NCBI GenBank assembly: GCA_029945425.1
Contig: JAQSDV010000004.1
Coordinates: 1,285,296 to 1,349,295 of the forward strand
Reading direction: 5' to 3'
Source: a bacterium
Lineage (GTDB): Bacteria > Pseudomonadota > Alphaproteobacteria > Micavibrionales > UBA2020
DNA: 64,000 bases
Shown here: in pieces, positions 1-9,333 of the stretch
How the letters are laid out: each line of letters opens with the position of its first letter
Position numbering within the stretch: position 1 is the first letter of the stretch
The notes under the pieces: model-generated
Seen by the model: the letters and a program-made list of their open reading frames with translations, nothing else
Told to the model about the DNA's origin: nothing
Databases searched by the model: none
Translations under genes and position numbers: made by a program

Positions 1-118
1 CCTTCGTGGTTGCGTCGATAGCGAAAATAGTAGGCGATTCTGGATAAAGTGGCAATGGTATTATAATACCCCAAACGATTTCATAGGGATAGCTACTCAA
101 ACGCAATTATGTTGCTTT

Positions 119-206
119 CATGACCCGTTCAGTTGACATAACTATAATGCAATGATAAAACTAATGGCAACAATAACAAAAATCAAATCAATCCGAGGGT
201 GTAAAC
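119..206 (+). promoter_or_regulatory. Candidate promoter and leader of the first gene
   Basis: A perfect TATAAT lies at 143-148, with a weak -35 (ATGACC, 120-125) 17 bases upstream. A TTGACA at 133-138 is an alternative -35 for a weaker -10 near 156-161. A GAGGG ribosome binding site at 193-197 precedes the ATG at 207. Bases 1-118 hold no gene that I can support. Confidence 0.35.
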
Positions 207-701
207 ATGTTCAATAAAATCCGCAAAGCGGGTGAAGACTTCACGCTGAATGGCCTGACGTCATTCGTATCCAAATATCTGTCGAAGCCGGAAGCAACGG
301 CGGAGGCCAACAAGGAATTCGGCGGCGTGACCGGCCTTGCGGGCGGCAACCTGCTGCGCGCGGTCGGCATCATCGGCACGGTCATCACGATTGCATCGCT
401 GATCGCGTCGCCTGTCGGTCTTGCAACGGTCGGCACGCTTGTGGTCGGCGCGGCATTCGGCACAGCCGGTGTGTTCGGGCAGGGCATGATCGATGGCGGC
501 GACAAGGCGACGAACCTGGTATCGGGCGCGCGGGAAGTGCGCGGCGAAATTTTCGGCGGTGCGCTGGCGGATCTGAAAAGCTGGAGCAACAAGCGCCTCG
601 GCACCACCTTCGGCCTCGCGGCATCGCGTGATGCGCAAGTGCAGCCCGCCGTGCAGCCCGTTGTGACACAGCAGGCCAAGCCGCAGCAAAACCAGCCGTA
701 A
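207..701 (+). CDS. Hypothetical glycine-zipper membrane-associated protein
   Basis: A 164-residue protein of unknown function. The N-terminal 50 residues are charged and amphipathic. A hydrophobic, glycine-rich stretch at about residues 45-95 (GIIGTVITIASLIASPVG, then TLVVGAAFGTAGVFGQG) can form two membrane helices with glycine-zipper spacing. The C-terminus is a Gln/Pro-rich tail (KPQQNQP). The start is chosen for the GAGGG ribosome binding site ten bases upstream. The next gene begins 10 bases after the stop, so the two are probably co-transcribed. A membrane-inserting or pore-forming role is possible from composition but is only a guess. Confidence 0.7.
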   Translation: MFNKIRKAGEDFTLNGLTSFVSKYLSKPEATAEANKEFGGVTGLAGGNLLRAVGIIGTVITIASLIASPVGLATVGTLVVGAAFGTAGVFGQGMIDGGDKATNLVSGAREVRGEIFGGALADLKSWSNKRLGTTFGLAASRDAQVQPAVQPVVTQQAKPQQNQP

Positions 702-711
702 GAGGTTTCCC

Positions 712-1224
712 ATGTTGAAATTGCTACTGTCGGCAACCGCCGATGACGCCGGCAATGTCGGCGCGTCCCGCGTGGTCGAGGCCGATGCCAGCGCCTATGG
801 CAACGAACTGGGCGCGCTGCAGGCGGCATCAAAGCTGATGGACAAGCAGGGGCTGGATGACTTGCGCGTTACCTATGGCCGTGGCGTGGTCACGCTGTTC
901 AAGGGCGATGATCTGGCGGAAAGGGCGGACGAGCTGTTTTACGCAGCGAACGCCTTCAATCTCCGCCAATTGCCAAGGCTGACCGTGCCCGAACTTGCCT
1001 TGGGCGAGCCGGAGCGCGCGGGAAACGTTCAGGAAGCGGCGCACAGCGCGCTGCGCATCGCGCAGAAACTCAACCGCAAGGTGTCGTTCCAGTTCAATAA
1101 CGTCGCGGTTGCGGGCGTCGAGCCGAAAGCGGTGATCACGAAATCCGATATAGACGCGGTCGTGGCCACCTACAGCAAAGGCTACAAGGCCTTTTACGCA
1201 GGGCGCGGCGGCTTCACGGCCTGA
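712..1224 (+). CDS. Hypothetical protein
   Basis: A 170-residue soluble protein that I do not recognise. It is rich in Ala, Asp and Glu, has no signal peptide or membrane segment, and looks mixed alpha/beta. It follows the glycine-zipper gene by 10 bases with a GAGG ribosome binding site just before the ATG, which suggests an operon. Its last 31 bases overlap the 3' end of the convergent DUF808 gene, so the two stop codons lie inside each other's coding region. Confidence 0.7.
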   Translation: MLKLLLSATADDAGNVGASRVVEADASAYGNELGALQAASKLMDKQGLDDLRVTYGRGVVTLFKGDDLAERADELFYAANAFNLRQLPRLTVPELALGEPERAGNVQEAAHSALRIAQKLNRKVSFQFNNVAVAGVEPKAVITKSDIDAVVATYSKGYKAFYAGRGGFTA

Positions 1225-2294
1225 ACCGGCATTTTACCGGCGGGTGTCTGCGGCGCACTGACGGCCGCCGCAGCATTGTTCAGCGCGGCCTTTACATCCG
1301 GCACCGATTTGAAACTGTCATTGGCGTGCAGCAATACCGGCACAGGGCGCGCTGCCGTGACCGAGGCGTGTTTCGCCGGTTGCAGCTTCTGCGCCGCTTT
1401 CTTCACGAAGGTCACAGCCGCGCGCAGGTAAGGTTTCACGGCCTTGCCCACCGGTTGGGTGGCAATACCCGCCAGCAGCCCCACGCCCGCATGGAGGGTG
1501 AGCGACGCCGCAGCCTGCACCAGCGCATTCGATGACAAATATCCAAGCGCCGTTGTGGCGACATGATCAGCGCCCGGTATGCCATGCACCAGCATCGTGC
1601 CACCCACGACGAACATGGCCGCGGAACCCAGCACACCAATCGCCTTGATCAGCTTGGGCGCGATACGCACCAGCCCTTCACCCGCGCGGCGCACGGTTTT
1701 CGAAAACAGGCTGTCGCCCTGTTTGGCGGCCAGCAGGTCGCCCGCATCATCGATCTTGATGACGGCCGCAACGGTTGCGTAAACGCCAACCGTCATGGCC
1801 AGCGCGGTTGCCGCCAGCGTGCCGAGCTGGATCAGGAAAGGCGCGCCTGCAACGGTCAGCAATGAAACCGTCGTGATTTCGGCAGACAGTAAAAGATCGG
1901 TGCGGATGGCATGCTTGACATGCTGCCTTTCCCAACCGGCATGGTTTTGCGCATGGGCTTCGCTGGCATCACGCTTCGGTGCCTTCATCTTGCGGTGGAC
2001 GATTTTCTCCATCGCGTCATAGCACAGCAACGCGCCGCCCGCCGCCAGCATGGGCACGATCAATCCCGGCATGGTGAAGGTCAGACCCAGTGCGGTCGGG
2101 ATCAGGATCGCCTTGTTTTTCAGCGCGCCCTTGAACACGTGCCACACCATTGGCAGCTTGCGGTTGCTCTGCCCGCCGATCAGCAGGTTGCAGGCAATCG
2201 CCGTGTCGTCGCCGACCACGCCCAGCGTCTGCACCGCCGCGCGTTGCGACAGGGCGGCGATTTCTCCCAGCTGTGCGGCGAAGCCTGCCGACAT
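1194..2294 (-). CDS. DUF808 (YedI-like) inner membrane protein
   Basis: A 366-residue integral membrane protein of the DUF808/YedI family, whose function is unknown. Family hallmarks are visible: an N-terminal segment with GVVGDDTAI, then KLPMVWHVFKGALKNK, an early membrane helix (LIVPMLAAGGALLCYDAMEK) and the later AIRTDLLLSAEITTVSLL block, followed by several more helices. The ATG at 2294 is preferred over an upstream TTG at 2330 because it has GGAAAG ten bases upstream and matches the family N-terminus. The C-terminus is a basic Pro-rich tail ending VKPPRPA. The 3' end overlaps the convergent gene by 31 bases. Confidence 0.8.
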   Translation of the reverse strand: MSAGFAAQLGEIAALSQRAAVQTLGVVGDDTAIACNLLIGGQSNRKLPMVWHVFKGALKNKAILIPTALGLTFTMPGLIVPMLAAGGALLCYDAMEKIVHRKMKAPKRDASEAHAQNHAGWERQHVKHAIRTDLLLSAEITTVSLLTVAGAPFLIQLGTLAATALAMTVGVYATVAAVIKIDDAGDLLAAKQGDSLFSKTVRRAGEGLVRIAPKLIKAIGVLGSAAMFVVGGTMLVHGIPGADHVATTALGYLSSNALVQAAASLTLHAGVGLLAGIATQPVGKAVKPYLRAAVTFVKKAAQKLQPAKHASVTAARPVPVLLHANDSFKSVPDVKAALNNAAAAVSAPQTPAGKMPVQAVKPPRPA

Positions 2295-2378
2295 GCGCGT
2301 TGATCTTTCCGTTTGTTGAACGACGGGCAAGATACCGCAAACCTGCAGCGCAAGGGAAGTGTTATGTAAGGCGTTGAT

Positions 2379-3425
2379 CTAGAAGCGATAACCCAGCGCC
2401 ACGGTGCCGAAAATCGACGCGTCATCCTGCTTGTCGAATTCTTTCGTCCGGTACATCAGGGCATAGGAAAGGCGCGTATGGCCGTAGGTGAATGCGATGC
2501 CCGCGGTGGCATCGCCGACAAGGATGTTTTTATCGACGCTGTAGCTGTCCGAAAACGTATTCCCGTCGAGGAAGATGTTGCGGGCGACCGCGCGGCCTTC
2601 GATCCCGCCGAACAGGTGCCAGCTGAACTGCCCGTCATCGACGATGAACGCGCCGGTGCCCGGCATTGCGGGGCGCACGCGGGCGGGGTCATCCTGAAAC
2701 CGCCCAGAAGACGGGCTGAGGCGCAAGGAAAGCCCCGCATTGGTATAGGTATAAATGTTGCCGAGCGTCACGCCGAAATGCGGCTCCACCCCCGCCGACA
2801 GGCCGAGCGGACCTTCGAACCCGTAACGCTCCGGCCAGCGGCGCTGCCAGCTGAGCATAAGGCCCGGCTCGTTATCCAGCTGGTTGTCCCAGCCACGCGG
2901 CGTGGGGCTGTCGGAGATATGTTCATGCACAAAAGTCTGCACCTGACGGCCCAATGCCGCGGGCCCGACGACGCCCACCGTCGCCTCGATTTCATCGATA
3001 TGGTTGTCTGTAATGCTGACCAGTCCGGCAGAGGTGTAAAGGAACGCAGCCCAGGGCCGGTCATTCGGGTCTTGCGTCACCCGCGTGATGTCCTTCGGCG
3101 TGTAAAGGTTATGGCCGAGCGAATAGTAAATGCTGGTCGTCGGGTTGATCGTGAATGTCGGGATCAACCTGTCGATGACGTCAAAAATCTGCGGCGGGCG
3201 CTTGCCGATGTCGAAATAGGTGATGCGCGCGCCGTTGGTGTAGTTCTGGTCGGCGCCGCCGCCATAGAGATCGTTTTCGGAATTCAGCGTGATGAACTGG
3301 CGGTCTTCGACCCCCACCAGACGCTGCGCAATTTGTTGCTGCAACGTCTCTTTTTCCTCCGCCGCGCGGGCGGGGGTGGCGAGCAATAATGCGGCGACGA
3401 TGAATGTGAAGATGACCGGTCTCAT
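2379..3425 (-). CDS. LpxR-like lipid A deacylase (DUF2219), outer membrane
   Basis: A 348-residue precursor with a clear signal peptide (residues 1-21, cleavage near ARA-A). It belongs to DUF2219, which includes LpxR, an outer-membrane beta-barrel that removes the 3'-acyloxyacyl chain of lipid A. The early SENDLYGGGADQNYTNG block carries the Asn-Asp pair (N51, D52) of the LpxR active site, QTFVHEH carries the likely catalytic His, and GWDNQLDNEPG is the conserved following segment. It ends in an aromatic strand, GYRF, as barrels do. The ATG at 3425 has TAGGA seven bases upstream; an upstream GTG at 3440 is less likely. It appears to be a single-gene unit. The substrate in this organism is inferred from the family. 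Confidence 0.8.
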   Translation of the reverse strand: MRPVIFTFIVAALLLATPARAAEEKETLQQQIAQRLVGVEDRQFITLNSENDLYGGGADQNYTNGARITYFDIGKRPPQIFDVIDRLIPTFTINPTTSIYYSLGHNLYTPKDITRVTQDPNDRPWAAFLYTSAGLVSITDNHIDEIEATVGVVGPAALGRQVQTFVHEHISDSPTPRGWDNQLDNEPGLMLSWQRRWPERYGFEGPLGLSAGVEPHFGVTLGNIYTYTNAGLSLRLSPSSGRFQDDPARVRPAMPGTGAFIVDDGQFSWHLFGGIEGRAVARNIFLDGNTFSDSYSVDKNILVGDATAGIAFTYGHTRLSYALMYRTKEFDKQDDASIFGTVALGYRF

Positions 3426-3493
3426 AACGCATCCTAACACGTCATGGTGTTAATCGTTCACACAGCGTTCAGGATTTCCGGTGGTGATGCAAA

Positions 3494-3529
3494 AAAACAA
3501 GCCGCCCGTATGAAGGGGCGGCTTGTTTT
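3494..3529 (-). terminator. Rho-independent terminator of gcvTHP
   Basis: Hairpin with arms AAAACAAGCCGCCC and GGGCGGCTTGTTTT, followed on the minus strand by a run of T. It lies 16 bases downstream of the gcvP stop codon. Confidence 0.85.
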
Positions 3530-3544
3530 CGGATAATCAGTTGG

Positions 3545-6427
3545 CTACGCCGCCTCCGAATACGCCTCGATCGGCGGGCAGGCGCAGATCAGGTTGCGGT
3601 CGCCCGCGGCATGGTCGATGCGGTTGACGGGCGGCCAGTATTTGTCGCCGATCAGGTGCGATGCCGGGAATGCGCCGTCATGGCGGGAATAGGGGCGTTC
3701 CCATTTCTCCGCCGTCAGGTCGCCCAGCGTATGCGGGGCCAGTTGCAGGGGGTTGTTGCCTTGCGGATATTCGCCCTTTTCAACCTTGGCGATTTCCATG
3801 CGGATGACGGTCAGCGCCTCGATGAAGCGGTCCAGCTCCGCCTTGCTTTCGCTTTCCGTCGGCTCGATCATCAGCGTGCCGGGGACGGGGAAAGACATGG
3901 TGGGCGCGTGGAAACCGAAATCCATCAGGCGTTTGGCAATATCGTCGACGCTGATATTGGCGGATGTCTTCAGCGGGCGCGTATCAAGGATGCATTCATG
4001 CGCCACATAGCCGTTCTTGCCCTTGTAGAGCGTGACGTAATGCTTCTCCAGTTTCTTGGCGATGTAGTTGGCGTTCAGGATGGCGACGTGCGTTGCGCGC
4101 TTCAACCCTTCGGTGCCCATCAGCGTGATATAGACCCACGAAATGGGCAGGATCGATGCCGAACCATAGGGCGCCGCCGAAACGGGGCCGATCGCATTTT
4201 CACCGCCCACGCCGCCCACCAGCGGATGGCCGGGCAGGAACGGGGCAAGATGTTCGGCAACGCCAATCGGGCCCATGCCGGGACCGCCGCCGCCATGCGG
4301 AATGCAGAAAGTTTTATGCAGGTTCATATGCATCACATCCGCGCCGAACTTGCCGGGGCAGGCAAGGCCGACCAGCGCGTTGAAATTCGCGCCGTCCATG
4401 TAAACCTGACCGCCGTTGTCGTGGATGATCTTGCAGATTTCGCGGATTTCTTCCTCGAACACGCCATGCGTCGACGGATAGGTGACCATCAGCGCGGCGA
4501 GTTTGTCTTTATGCTGCGTCGCCTTCGCGCGCAGGTCGTTCAAATCCACGTTGCCGTTATCATCGCAGGCGGTGATGACGACTTCCATTCCCGCCATGAC
4601 GGCGGTCGCGGGATTGGTGCCATGCGCGGAAGACGGGATCAGGCAGATATTGCGGTGCTGCTCGCCCTTTGACTCATGATAGGCGCGGATGACCAGCAGG
4701 CCGGAATATTCGCCCTGTGACCCTGCGTTCGGCTGCAGCGTGACCGCTGCAAAACCGGTGAGCGTGCAAAGCTTCGCTTCCAGATCCTTCAACATTAATT
4801 TGTAACCCTGCGCCTGATCGAGCGGCGCGAAGGGGTGCATGTTGCCGAATTCGGGCCAGGTCACGGGGATCATTTCCGCCGTGGCATTGAGTTTCATCGT
4901 GCAGGAACCCAGCGCGATCATGGAACGGTTCAGCGCGATGTCTTTCTGTTCCAGATGACGCAGGTAGCGCAGCATTTCTGTTTCCGACCGGTATTGATGG
5001 AAGGTCGGATGTTGCAGATATTCCGATGTGCGCTTCAGCGATTGCGGAATGGCGTCCGCCACGCCCGCATCCAGTGCCTCGACCGAGAAACCCAGCGCGC
5101 CCTTGCCGGAGAATACCTGCCACAGGCGGAAGACTTCATCGCGGGTGGAACGTTCATCCAGCGACACGCCGATGCGGCCGTCGCCGAAATCGCGCAGGTT
5201 GATTTCCTTGCCTTGCGCGCGGTCGAGAATTTCCTGCGCATGGCTGCCGGTATCGACCGTCACGGTATCAAAGAAATTCGCATTGGTGGAACTGAAACCC
5301 AGCTTGCGCAAACCTTCCGCGAAAATCGCGGCGAGGCGGTGCGTGCGGGTCGCAATGGTTTTCAGGCCTTCGGGGCCGTGATAGACCGCATAGAACGCGG
5401 CGATGTTCGCCAGCAGCACCTGCGCGGTGCAGATGTTCGACGTCGCCTTTTCGCGGCGGATATGCTGCTCGCGCGTTTGCAGGGCAAGACGGTATGCGGC
5501 TTTGCCTTTGCTGTCGACCGATACGCCGACGATGCGGCCGGGGATGGAGCGTTTATAGGCATCCTGCGCGGCAAAGAACGCGGCATGGGGCCCACCGTAA
5601 CCCAGCGGCACGCCGAAGCGCTGCGCCGATCCGAAAACGATATCCGCGCCCCATTCGCCGGGCGGTTTTAGCAGGGTGAGCGCCAGCAGGTCGGTCGCAA
5701 CCGCAACCGCGATGTTTTTCGATTTCGCCTTGGCTGCCAGTGCGCCGTAATCAACGACCGCGCCGGATGTGCCGGGATATTGCAGCAGGATCGCGAAGCC
5801 GTCTTTTTCAATCAGGTCGGCAGGCTTGCCCACCACCACTTCGATGTTCAGTGGTTTCGCGCGCGTTTCAACAACCGCAATCGTTTGCGGGTGGCAGTCA
5901 TCGGCCACCAGAAAAACGTTGCTGGCCGAATTGCCGACACGTTTCGCCAAGGTCATCGCTTCGGCGGCAGATGTTGCTTCATCCAGCATCGATGCGTTGG
6001 CAAGCGGCATGCCCGTCAAATCCATCGTGACCTGCTGGAAATTGATCATCGCTTCCAGACGGCCTTGGCTGATTTCGGGCTGGTAGGGCGTATAGGCGGT
6101 GTACCAGCCGGGGTTTTGCAGCACGTTGCGCAAAATCACGTTCGGCGTGATGGTGTCGTAGTAACCCGCGCCAATCAGGGAGCGGTAGACTTTGTTTTGC
6201 TTCGCCATGCTTTCCAGCAGGGCGAGGGCGTCATGTTCCGTCATCGGCTCGCCCGTCGCAGGGGCCGATTTTTCACGGATGGAGGCGGGCACCGATTTGT
6301 TGGTCAGGTCGTCAAGGCTTGTCGCACCCACCGCGCGCAGCATGGCGGCGATATCGGATTCAGACGGGCCGATATGGCGGCGGATGAAATCGGTGCGTTG
6401 TTCAAGATCCTGGATCGGCGTCGGCAT
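3545..6427 (-). CDS. gcvP: Glycine dehydrogenase (decarboxylating), P-protein
   Basis: A 960-residue, full-length single-chain P-protein of the glycine cleavage system. It decarboxylates glycine using pyridoxal phosphate and passes the aminomethyl group to the lipoyl arm of GcvH. The N-terminus [10 protein letters not shown] is typical. The PLP-binding lysine is K705 in [18 protein letters not shown], the conserved P-protein site. I place the start at 6427, five bases after the gcvH stop, because AAAGGA lies ten bases upstream; the in-frame ATG at 6454 would overlap gcvH by 23 bases. It is the last gene of gcvT-gcvH-gcvP and is followed by a strong terminator. Confidence 0.97.
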   Translation of the reverse strand: MPTPIQDLEQRTDFIRRHIGPSESDIAAMLRAVGATSLDDLTNKSVPASIREKSAPATGEPMTEHDALALLESMAKQNKVYRSLIGAGYYDTITPNVILRNVLQNPGWYTAYTPYQPEISQGRLEAMINFQQVTMDLTGMPLANASMLDEATSAAEAMTLAKRVGNSASNVFLVADDCHPQTIAVVETRAKPLNIEVVVGKPADLIEKDGFAILLQYPGTSGAVVDYGALAAKAKSKNIAVAVATDLLALTLLKPPGEWGADIVFGSAQRFGVPLGYGGPHAAFFAAQDAYKRSIPGRIVGVSVDSKGKAAYRLALQTREQHIRREKATSNICTAQVLLANIAAFYAVYHGPEGLKTIATRTHRLAAIFAEGLRKLGFSSTNANFFDTVTVDTGSHAQEILDRAQGKEINLRDFGDGRIGVSLDERSTRDEVFRLWQVFSGKGALGFSVEALDAGVADAIPQSLKRTSEYLQHPTFHQYRSETEMLRYLRHLEQKDIALNRSMIALGSCTMKLNATAEMIPVTWPEFGNMHPFAPLDQAQGYKLMLKDLEAKLCTLTGFAAVTLQPNAGSQGEYSGLLVIRAYHESKGEQHRNICLIPSSAHGTNPATAVMAGMEVVITACDDNGNVDLNDLRAKATQHKDKLAALMVTYPSTHGVFEEEIREICKIIHDNGGQVYMDGANFNALVGLACPGKFGADVMHMNLHKTFCIPHGGGGPGMGPIGVAEHLAPFLPGHPLVGGVGGENAIGPVSAAPYGSASILPISWVYITLMGTEGLKRATHVAILNANYIAKKLEKHYVTLYKGKNGYVAHECILDTRPLKTSANISVDDIAKRLMDFGFHAPTMSFPVPGTLMIEPTESESKAELDRFIEALTVIRMEIAKVEKGEYPQGNNPLQLAPHTLGDLTAEKWERPYSRHDGAFPASHLIGDKYWPPVNRIDHAAGDRNLICACPPIEAYSEAA

Positions 6428-6431
6428 GCGC

Positions 6432-6806
6432 TTAAAGTCCTTTAATGTAGTCATTGTATGCGGCTTCGTCTTTCAGGCCGGTCAGTTCGTTTTCGTTGGC
6501 GATTTTCACTTTGAAGAACCATGCCTTGCCCAGCGGGTCGGTGTTGACCAGCGCGGGGTCGCCCGACAGCGCGCCGTTGATTTCAACGACTTCGCCGGTG
6601 ACGGGGGAATACAGCTCCGACGCTGATTTCACGGATTCAACCACGCCCGCCTGACCGCCCTTGGTCAGCGTCGCGCCGATTTTGGGCAGTTCGACGTAAA
6701 CGACGTCGCCCAGCGCCTTTTGCGCGAAATCGGTGACGCCGACGGTGCCGACGCCGTTTTCGATGCGGATATATTCATGGTCTTCGCTGAACAGTATTTT
6801 AGACAT
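6432..6806 (-). CDS. gcvH: Glycine cleavage system H protein
   Basis: A 124-residue lipoyl carrier that shuttles the aminomethyl intermediate between the P, T and L proteins. The lipoylated lysine is K60 in [11 protein letters not shown]. Length and the N-terminal SEDHEYI motif are standard. It lies 13 bases after gcvT and 4 bases before the chosen gcvP start. No lipoyl ligase or L-protein gene is in the window. Confidence 0.97.
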   Translation of the reverse strand: MSKILFSEDHEYIRIENGVGTVGVTDFAQKALGDVVYVELPKIGATLTKGGQAGVVESVKSASELYSPVTGEVVEINGALSGDPALVNTDPLGKAWFFKVKIANENELTGLKDEAAYNDYIKGL

Positions 6807-6819
6807 TTAGATTTTCCCC

Positions 6820-7950
6820 TTAGTCTTTTTTGTAATTGGTTTTGACGAATGGCAGCGCCACGACTTCGCACGGACGCGCGACGCCGCGCAGCATGGCGTT
6901 CATTTTGGTGCCGGTCTTGGCGACATCCGAATTGACGTAGCCCATCGCGACAGGGCCATCGACCGTGGGGCCAAAACCGCCCGAGGTGATGACTCCGACT
7001 TTTTTGTCGCCGATAAACAATTCGGTCTTTTCGCGGATGGGCGCGCGGCCTTCAGGTTTAATCCCGACGCGCAGGATAAAGGTGCTGCCGTCCAGCTGTT
7101 TCTTGATTTTCTCGTAACCCGGGAAACCGCCCTGTTCGCGGCGGCGCTTCGGGATCACCCATTTCAGGTTCGCATCAATCGGCGTCGAATGGTCGTCGAT
7201 GTCATGACCATAGAGGCACAAGCCCGCTTCAAGGCGCAAACTGTCGCGCGCGCCAAGGCCGATCAGCTTCACTTCCGGTTCCTGCAGCAATTCATTGGTG
7301 AACTCGACCGCGAATGCAGACGGCACCGAAATCTCGAACCCGTCTTCGCCGGTATAGCCGGAGCGCGACAGGAAAATCTCGTGACCTTTATATTGTGTCT
7401 TCGTGGATTCCATGAATTTCATCCCCAGTACATCGGGGAAGAAGATCGACGCCACCTGTTCCGCCTTCGGCCCCTGCAGCGCCAGCAGCGCGCGGTCGCC
7501 GAGATATTGCAGCTTGGTGCGGTTGCCGATCTTCGACTGGATAAAGGCGAAATCCTTTTCCTTGCAGGCGGCATTCACCACCACCAGCAACGTGCGCGCA
7601 TCCCAGCGGGTCACCATCAGGTCGTCAATAATGCCGCCGTCGTCGTTCAGCAAAACGGTGTAGCGCATCTTGCCAGGCTCTAACCCGGTGATGTCGCCCG
7701 GCACGATGGTTTCAAGCGCGATTGCGGGGTCTGCGTCATTGCCCGTCAGGATCGCCTGACCCATATGGGAGACGTCGAACAGGCCGGCTTCGGTGCGGGT
7801 ATGCACGTGTTCTTTCAAAACGCCCATGCCGTCATACTGGACGGGCATGTCATAACCGGCGAAGGGCACCATTTTTCCACCCATCGACGTATGGATGGGC
7901 CAGAGCGCGGTTTTCAGAAGGGGGGCGTCGTTTTTTTGAGCGGCTTCCAA
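6820..7950 (-). CDS. gcvT: Glycine cleavage system T protein (aminomethyltransferase)
   Basis: A 376-residue aminomethyltransferase that releases ammonia from the H-protein-bound intermediate and transfers the methylene group to tetrahydrofolate. Recognisable blocks are VPFAGYDMPVQY near the N-terminus, LFDVSHMGQ, and SRSGYTGEDGFEI with the folate-site region. It is the first gene of the operon and is preceded by a tandem glycine riboswitch, so expression is expected to respond to glycine. Confidence 0.96.
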   Translation of the reverse strand: MEAAQKNDAPLLKTALWPIHTSMGGKMVPFAGYDMPVQYDGMGVLKEHVHTRTEAGLFDVSHMGQAILTGNDADPAIALETIVPGDITGLEPGKMRYTVLLNDDGGIIDDLMVTRWDARTLLVVVNAACKEKDFAFIQSKIGNRTKLQYLGDRALLALQGPKAEQVASIFFPDVLGMKFMESTKTQYKGHEIFLSRSGYTGEDGFEISVPSAFAVEFTNELLQEPEVKLIGLGARDSLRLEAGLCLYGHDIDDHSTPIDANLKWVIPKRRREQGGFPGYEKIKKQLDGSTFILRVGIKPEGRAPIREKTELFIGDKKVGVITSGGFGPTVDGPVAMGYVNSDVAKTGTKMNAMLRGVARPCEVVALPFVKTNYKKD

Positions 7951-7982
7951 GGCAAATTCCTTTACATAGTCGTTCGGATTTT

Positions 7983-8162
7983 GCCCCGCTCTGTCTTCTT
8001 TGCCTTAGAGATTCCGCATCTTATCAGATGCTTGCTCCTTTGGCGCGGCTGAGCCGCTTTCCAGAGTACGAAGTCGCCGCGCGGTCCTTTTGCCTGAGAG
8101 TTTTCCGGGGTGATTGCTCCTTCGGCGCCGGTCTTTCAACCGGTCTCTCCCGCGTGGCGGTC
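7983..8162 (-). promoter_or_regulatory. Tandem glycine riboswitch upstream of gcvTHP
   Basis: Two glycine aptamers are read on the minus strand. Aptamer I (about 8150-8083) has GGGAGAGACC, GCCGAAGGAGCAA and CTCAGGCAAAAGGACC. Aptamer II (about 8066-7987) has CTCTGGAAAG, GCCAAAGGAGCAA and CTCTAAGGCAAAGAAG. These match the conserved cores of the gcvT-element class. The element ends about 30 bases before the gcvT start. A weak promoter (TTGACT 8204-8199, TAGTGT 8182-8177) lies just upstream. Glycine-activated expression is expected from the family but is not shown here. Confidence 0.93.
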
Positions 8163-8235
8163 GCTTTGTTCGATTGACACTAATGTCTCTTGCCCTAAAG
8201 TCAACTAAAGGAACGAAGAGGGTAGATAAAACGAC

Positions 8236-9333
8236 ATGGTCACGCATTCTCAACGCGCATCGACGCCGGTGCTGGTCTCCAGCTATGCGCTTGGTTTCAT
8301 TGTTTTTTGCCTGATCGTCTATATCCTCAGCGTTGCCGCCAACATCCTGATCCCTTTCGTGATCGCTGTTTTCGTCTGGTACCTCATCAACGCGATGGCG
8401 CGCGGGCTGGGGCGCGTAAAGCTGGGGGATACCTATCTTCCCCGATTCTTGTGCTTCCTGTTTGCCATGCTCGTCCTCATCGGCGGGCTGTGGTTTGTGT
8501 ACAAGCTGATTTCCGTGAACGCGGTCGAGGTTTTGCGCGCCGCACCCGTCTACCAGAAAAAACTGATGGCCTTCGTGCCGCGCATCTTCTCCGGCCTGCC
8601 GCCGGAATATCAGGTCAACCCCTCCGACCTCGGCACTTACCTTGATGTCGGCGGTTTTATCAAGACGATGGTCACGGCCTTCACCGGCATCGCGGGCAAA
8701 TCGCTGGTCGTTCTTTTCTATGTCGGCTTCCTGCTGTACGAACAGCAGTTCTTCGGCCGCAAGATACAGGAAATGCTGCGCGAGAAATCGGCCGAAAACC
8801 GCATCCACAAAACCATCAAGACGATCGAGGACAAGATCCAGCGTTACATCTGGGTGAAAACTTTCGTCAGTGCGGTTGCGGGCATTTCCACATGGCTGAT
8901 GCTGCTGGCATTCAATATCAGCTTTGCCGAATTCTGGGGCGTCATCACCTTCATCCTCCACTTCATCCCCTATGCGGGCGCGATTGCCGCCGTGGTGCTG
9001 CCATCTGTTGCGGCACTGGTACAGCTGGGCGATATGGGCGACACGACGCAGCTGGCGTCCCTCGTCCTCTGCCTTTCCGCGATACAGGTGTTCTGCACCA
9101 GCTTCCTCGACCCGCGCCTGACGGGTGACAGCCTGAACCTGTCGCCCATCGTTATCATCTCCGCCATCGCCGCATGGGGCGTGCTGTGGGGCGTGCCGGG
9201 CATGTTCCTTGCGGTGCCCATCCTGTCGGCCGCCGTCATCATCATGTCGCAGTTCCAGAACACCAAGGCGATTGCGATACTGATGTCGAAAACCGGCGAT
9301 ATCGAAAGCCACGGGGCGGGGAAAGACGCATGA
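8236..9333 (+). CDS. AI-2E/PerM family membrane transporter, copy 1
   Basis: A 365-residue inner-membrane protein of the AI-2E family transporter (PerM, formerly UPF0118) group. It has two N-terminal helices, a soluble middle segment at about residues 90-150, and a C-terminal membrane block containing HFIPYAGAIAAVVLP and VLWGVPGMFLAVPILSAAV, which are family signatures. Members export varied small molecules or ions; the substrate cannot be told. Its stop overlaps the next gene's start by four bases (ATGA). It is divergent from the gcv operon, and a TTGACA at 8174-8179 could be part of its promoter. Confidence 0.85.
   Translation: MVTHSQRASTPVLVSSYALGFIVFCLIVYILSVAANILIPFVIAVFVWYLINAMARGLGRVKLGDTYLPRFLCFLFAMLVLIGGLWFVYKLISVNAVEVLRAAPVYQKKLMAFVPRIFSGLPPEYQVNPSDLGTYLDVGGFIKTMVTAFTGIAGKSLVVLFYVGFLLYEQQFFGRKIQEMLREKSAENRIHKTIKTIEDKIQRYIWVKTFVSAVAGISTWLMLLAFNISFAEFWGVITFILHFIPYAGAIAAVVLPSVAALVQLGDMGDTTQLASLVLCLSAIQVFCTSFLDPRLTGDSLNLSPIVIISAIAAWGVLWGVPGMFLAVPILSAAVIIMSQFQNTKAIAILMSKTGDIESHGAGKDA

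Noticed and set aside
188..832. 214-codon minus-strand frame at the left end
   Set aside because: It is antisense to two genes with ribosome binding sites, and the product is rich in Arg, Cys and Pro with no recognisable domain.
8005..9312. Long minus-strand open frame (435 codons) over the first transporter gene
   Set aside because: It is antisense to a clear membrane protein. Its product is a low-quality mixture of Asp, Glu, Gln and His, as expected for a mirror frame of GC-rich coding DNA.
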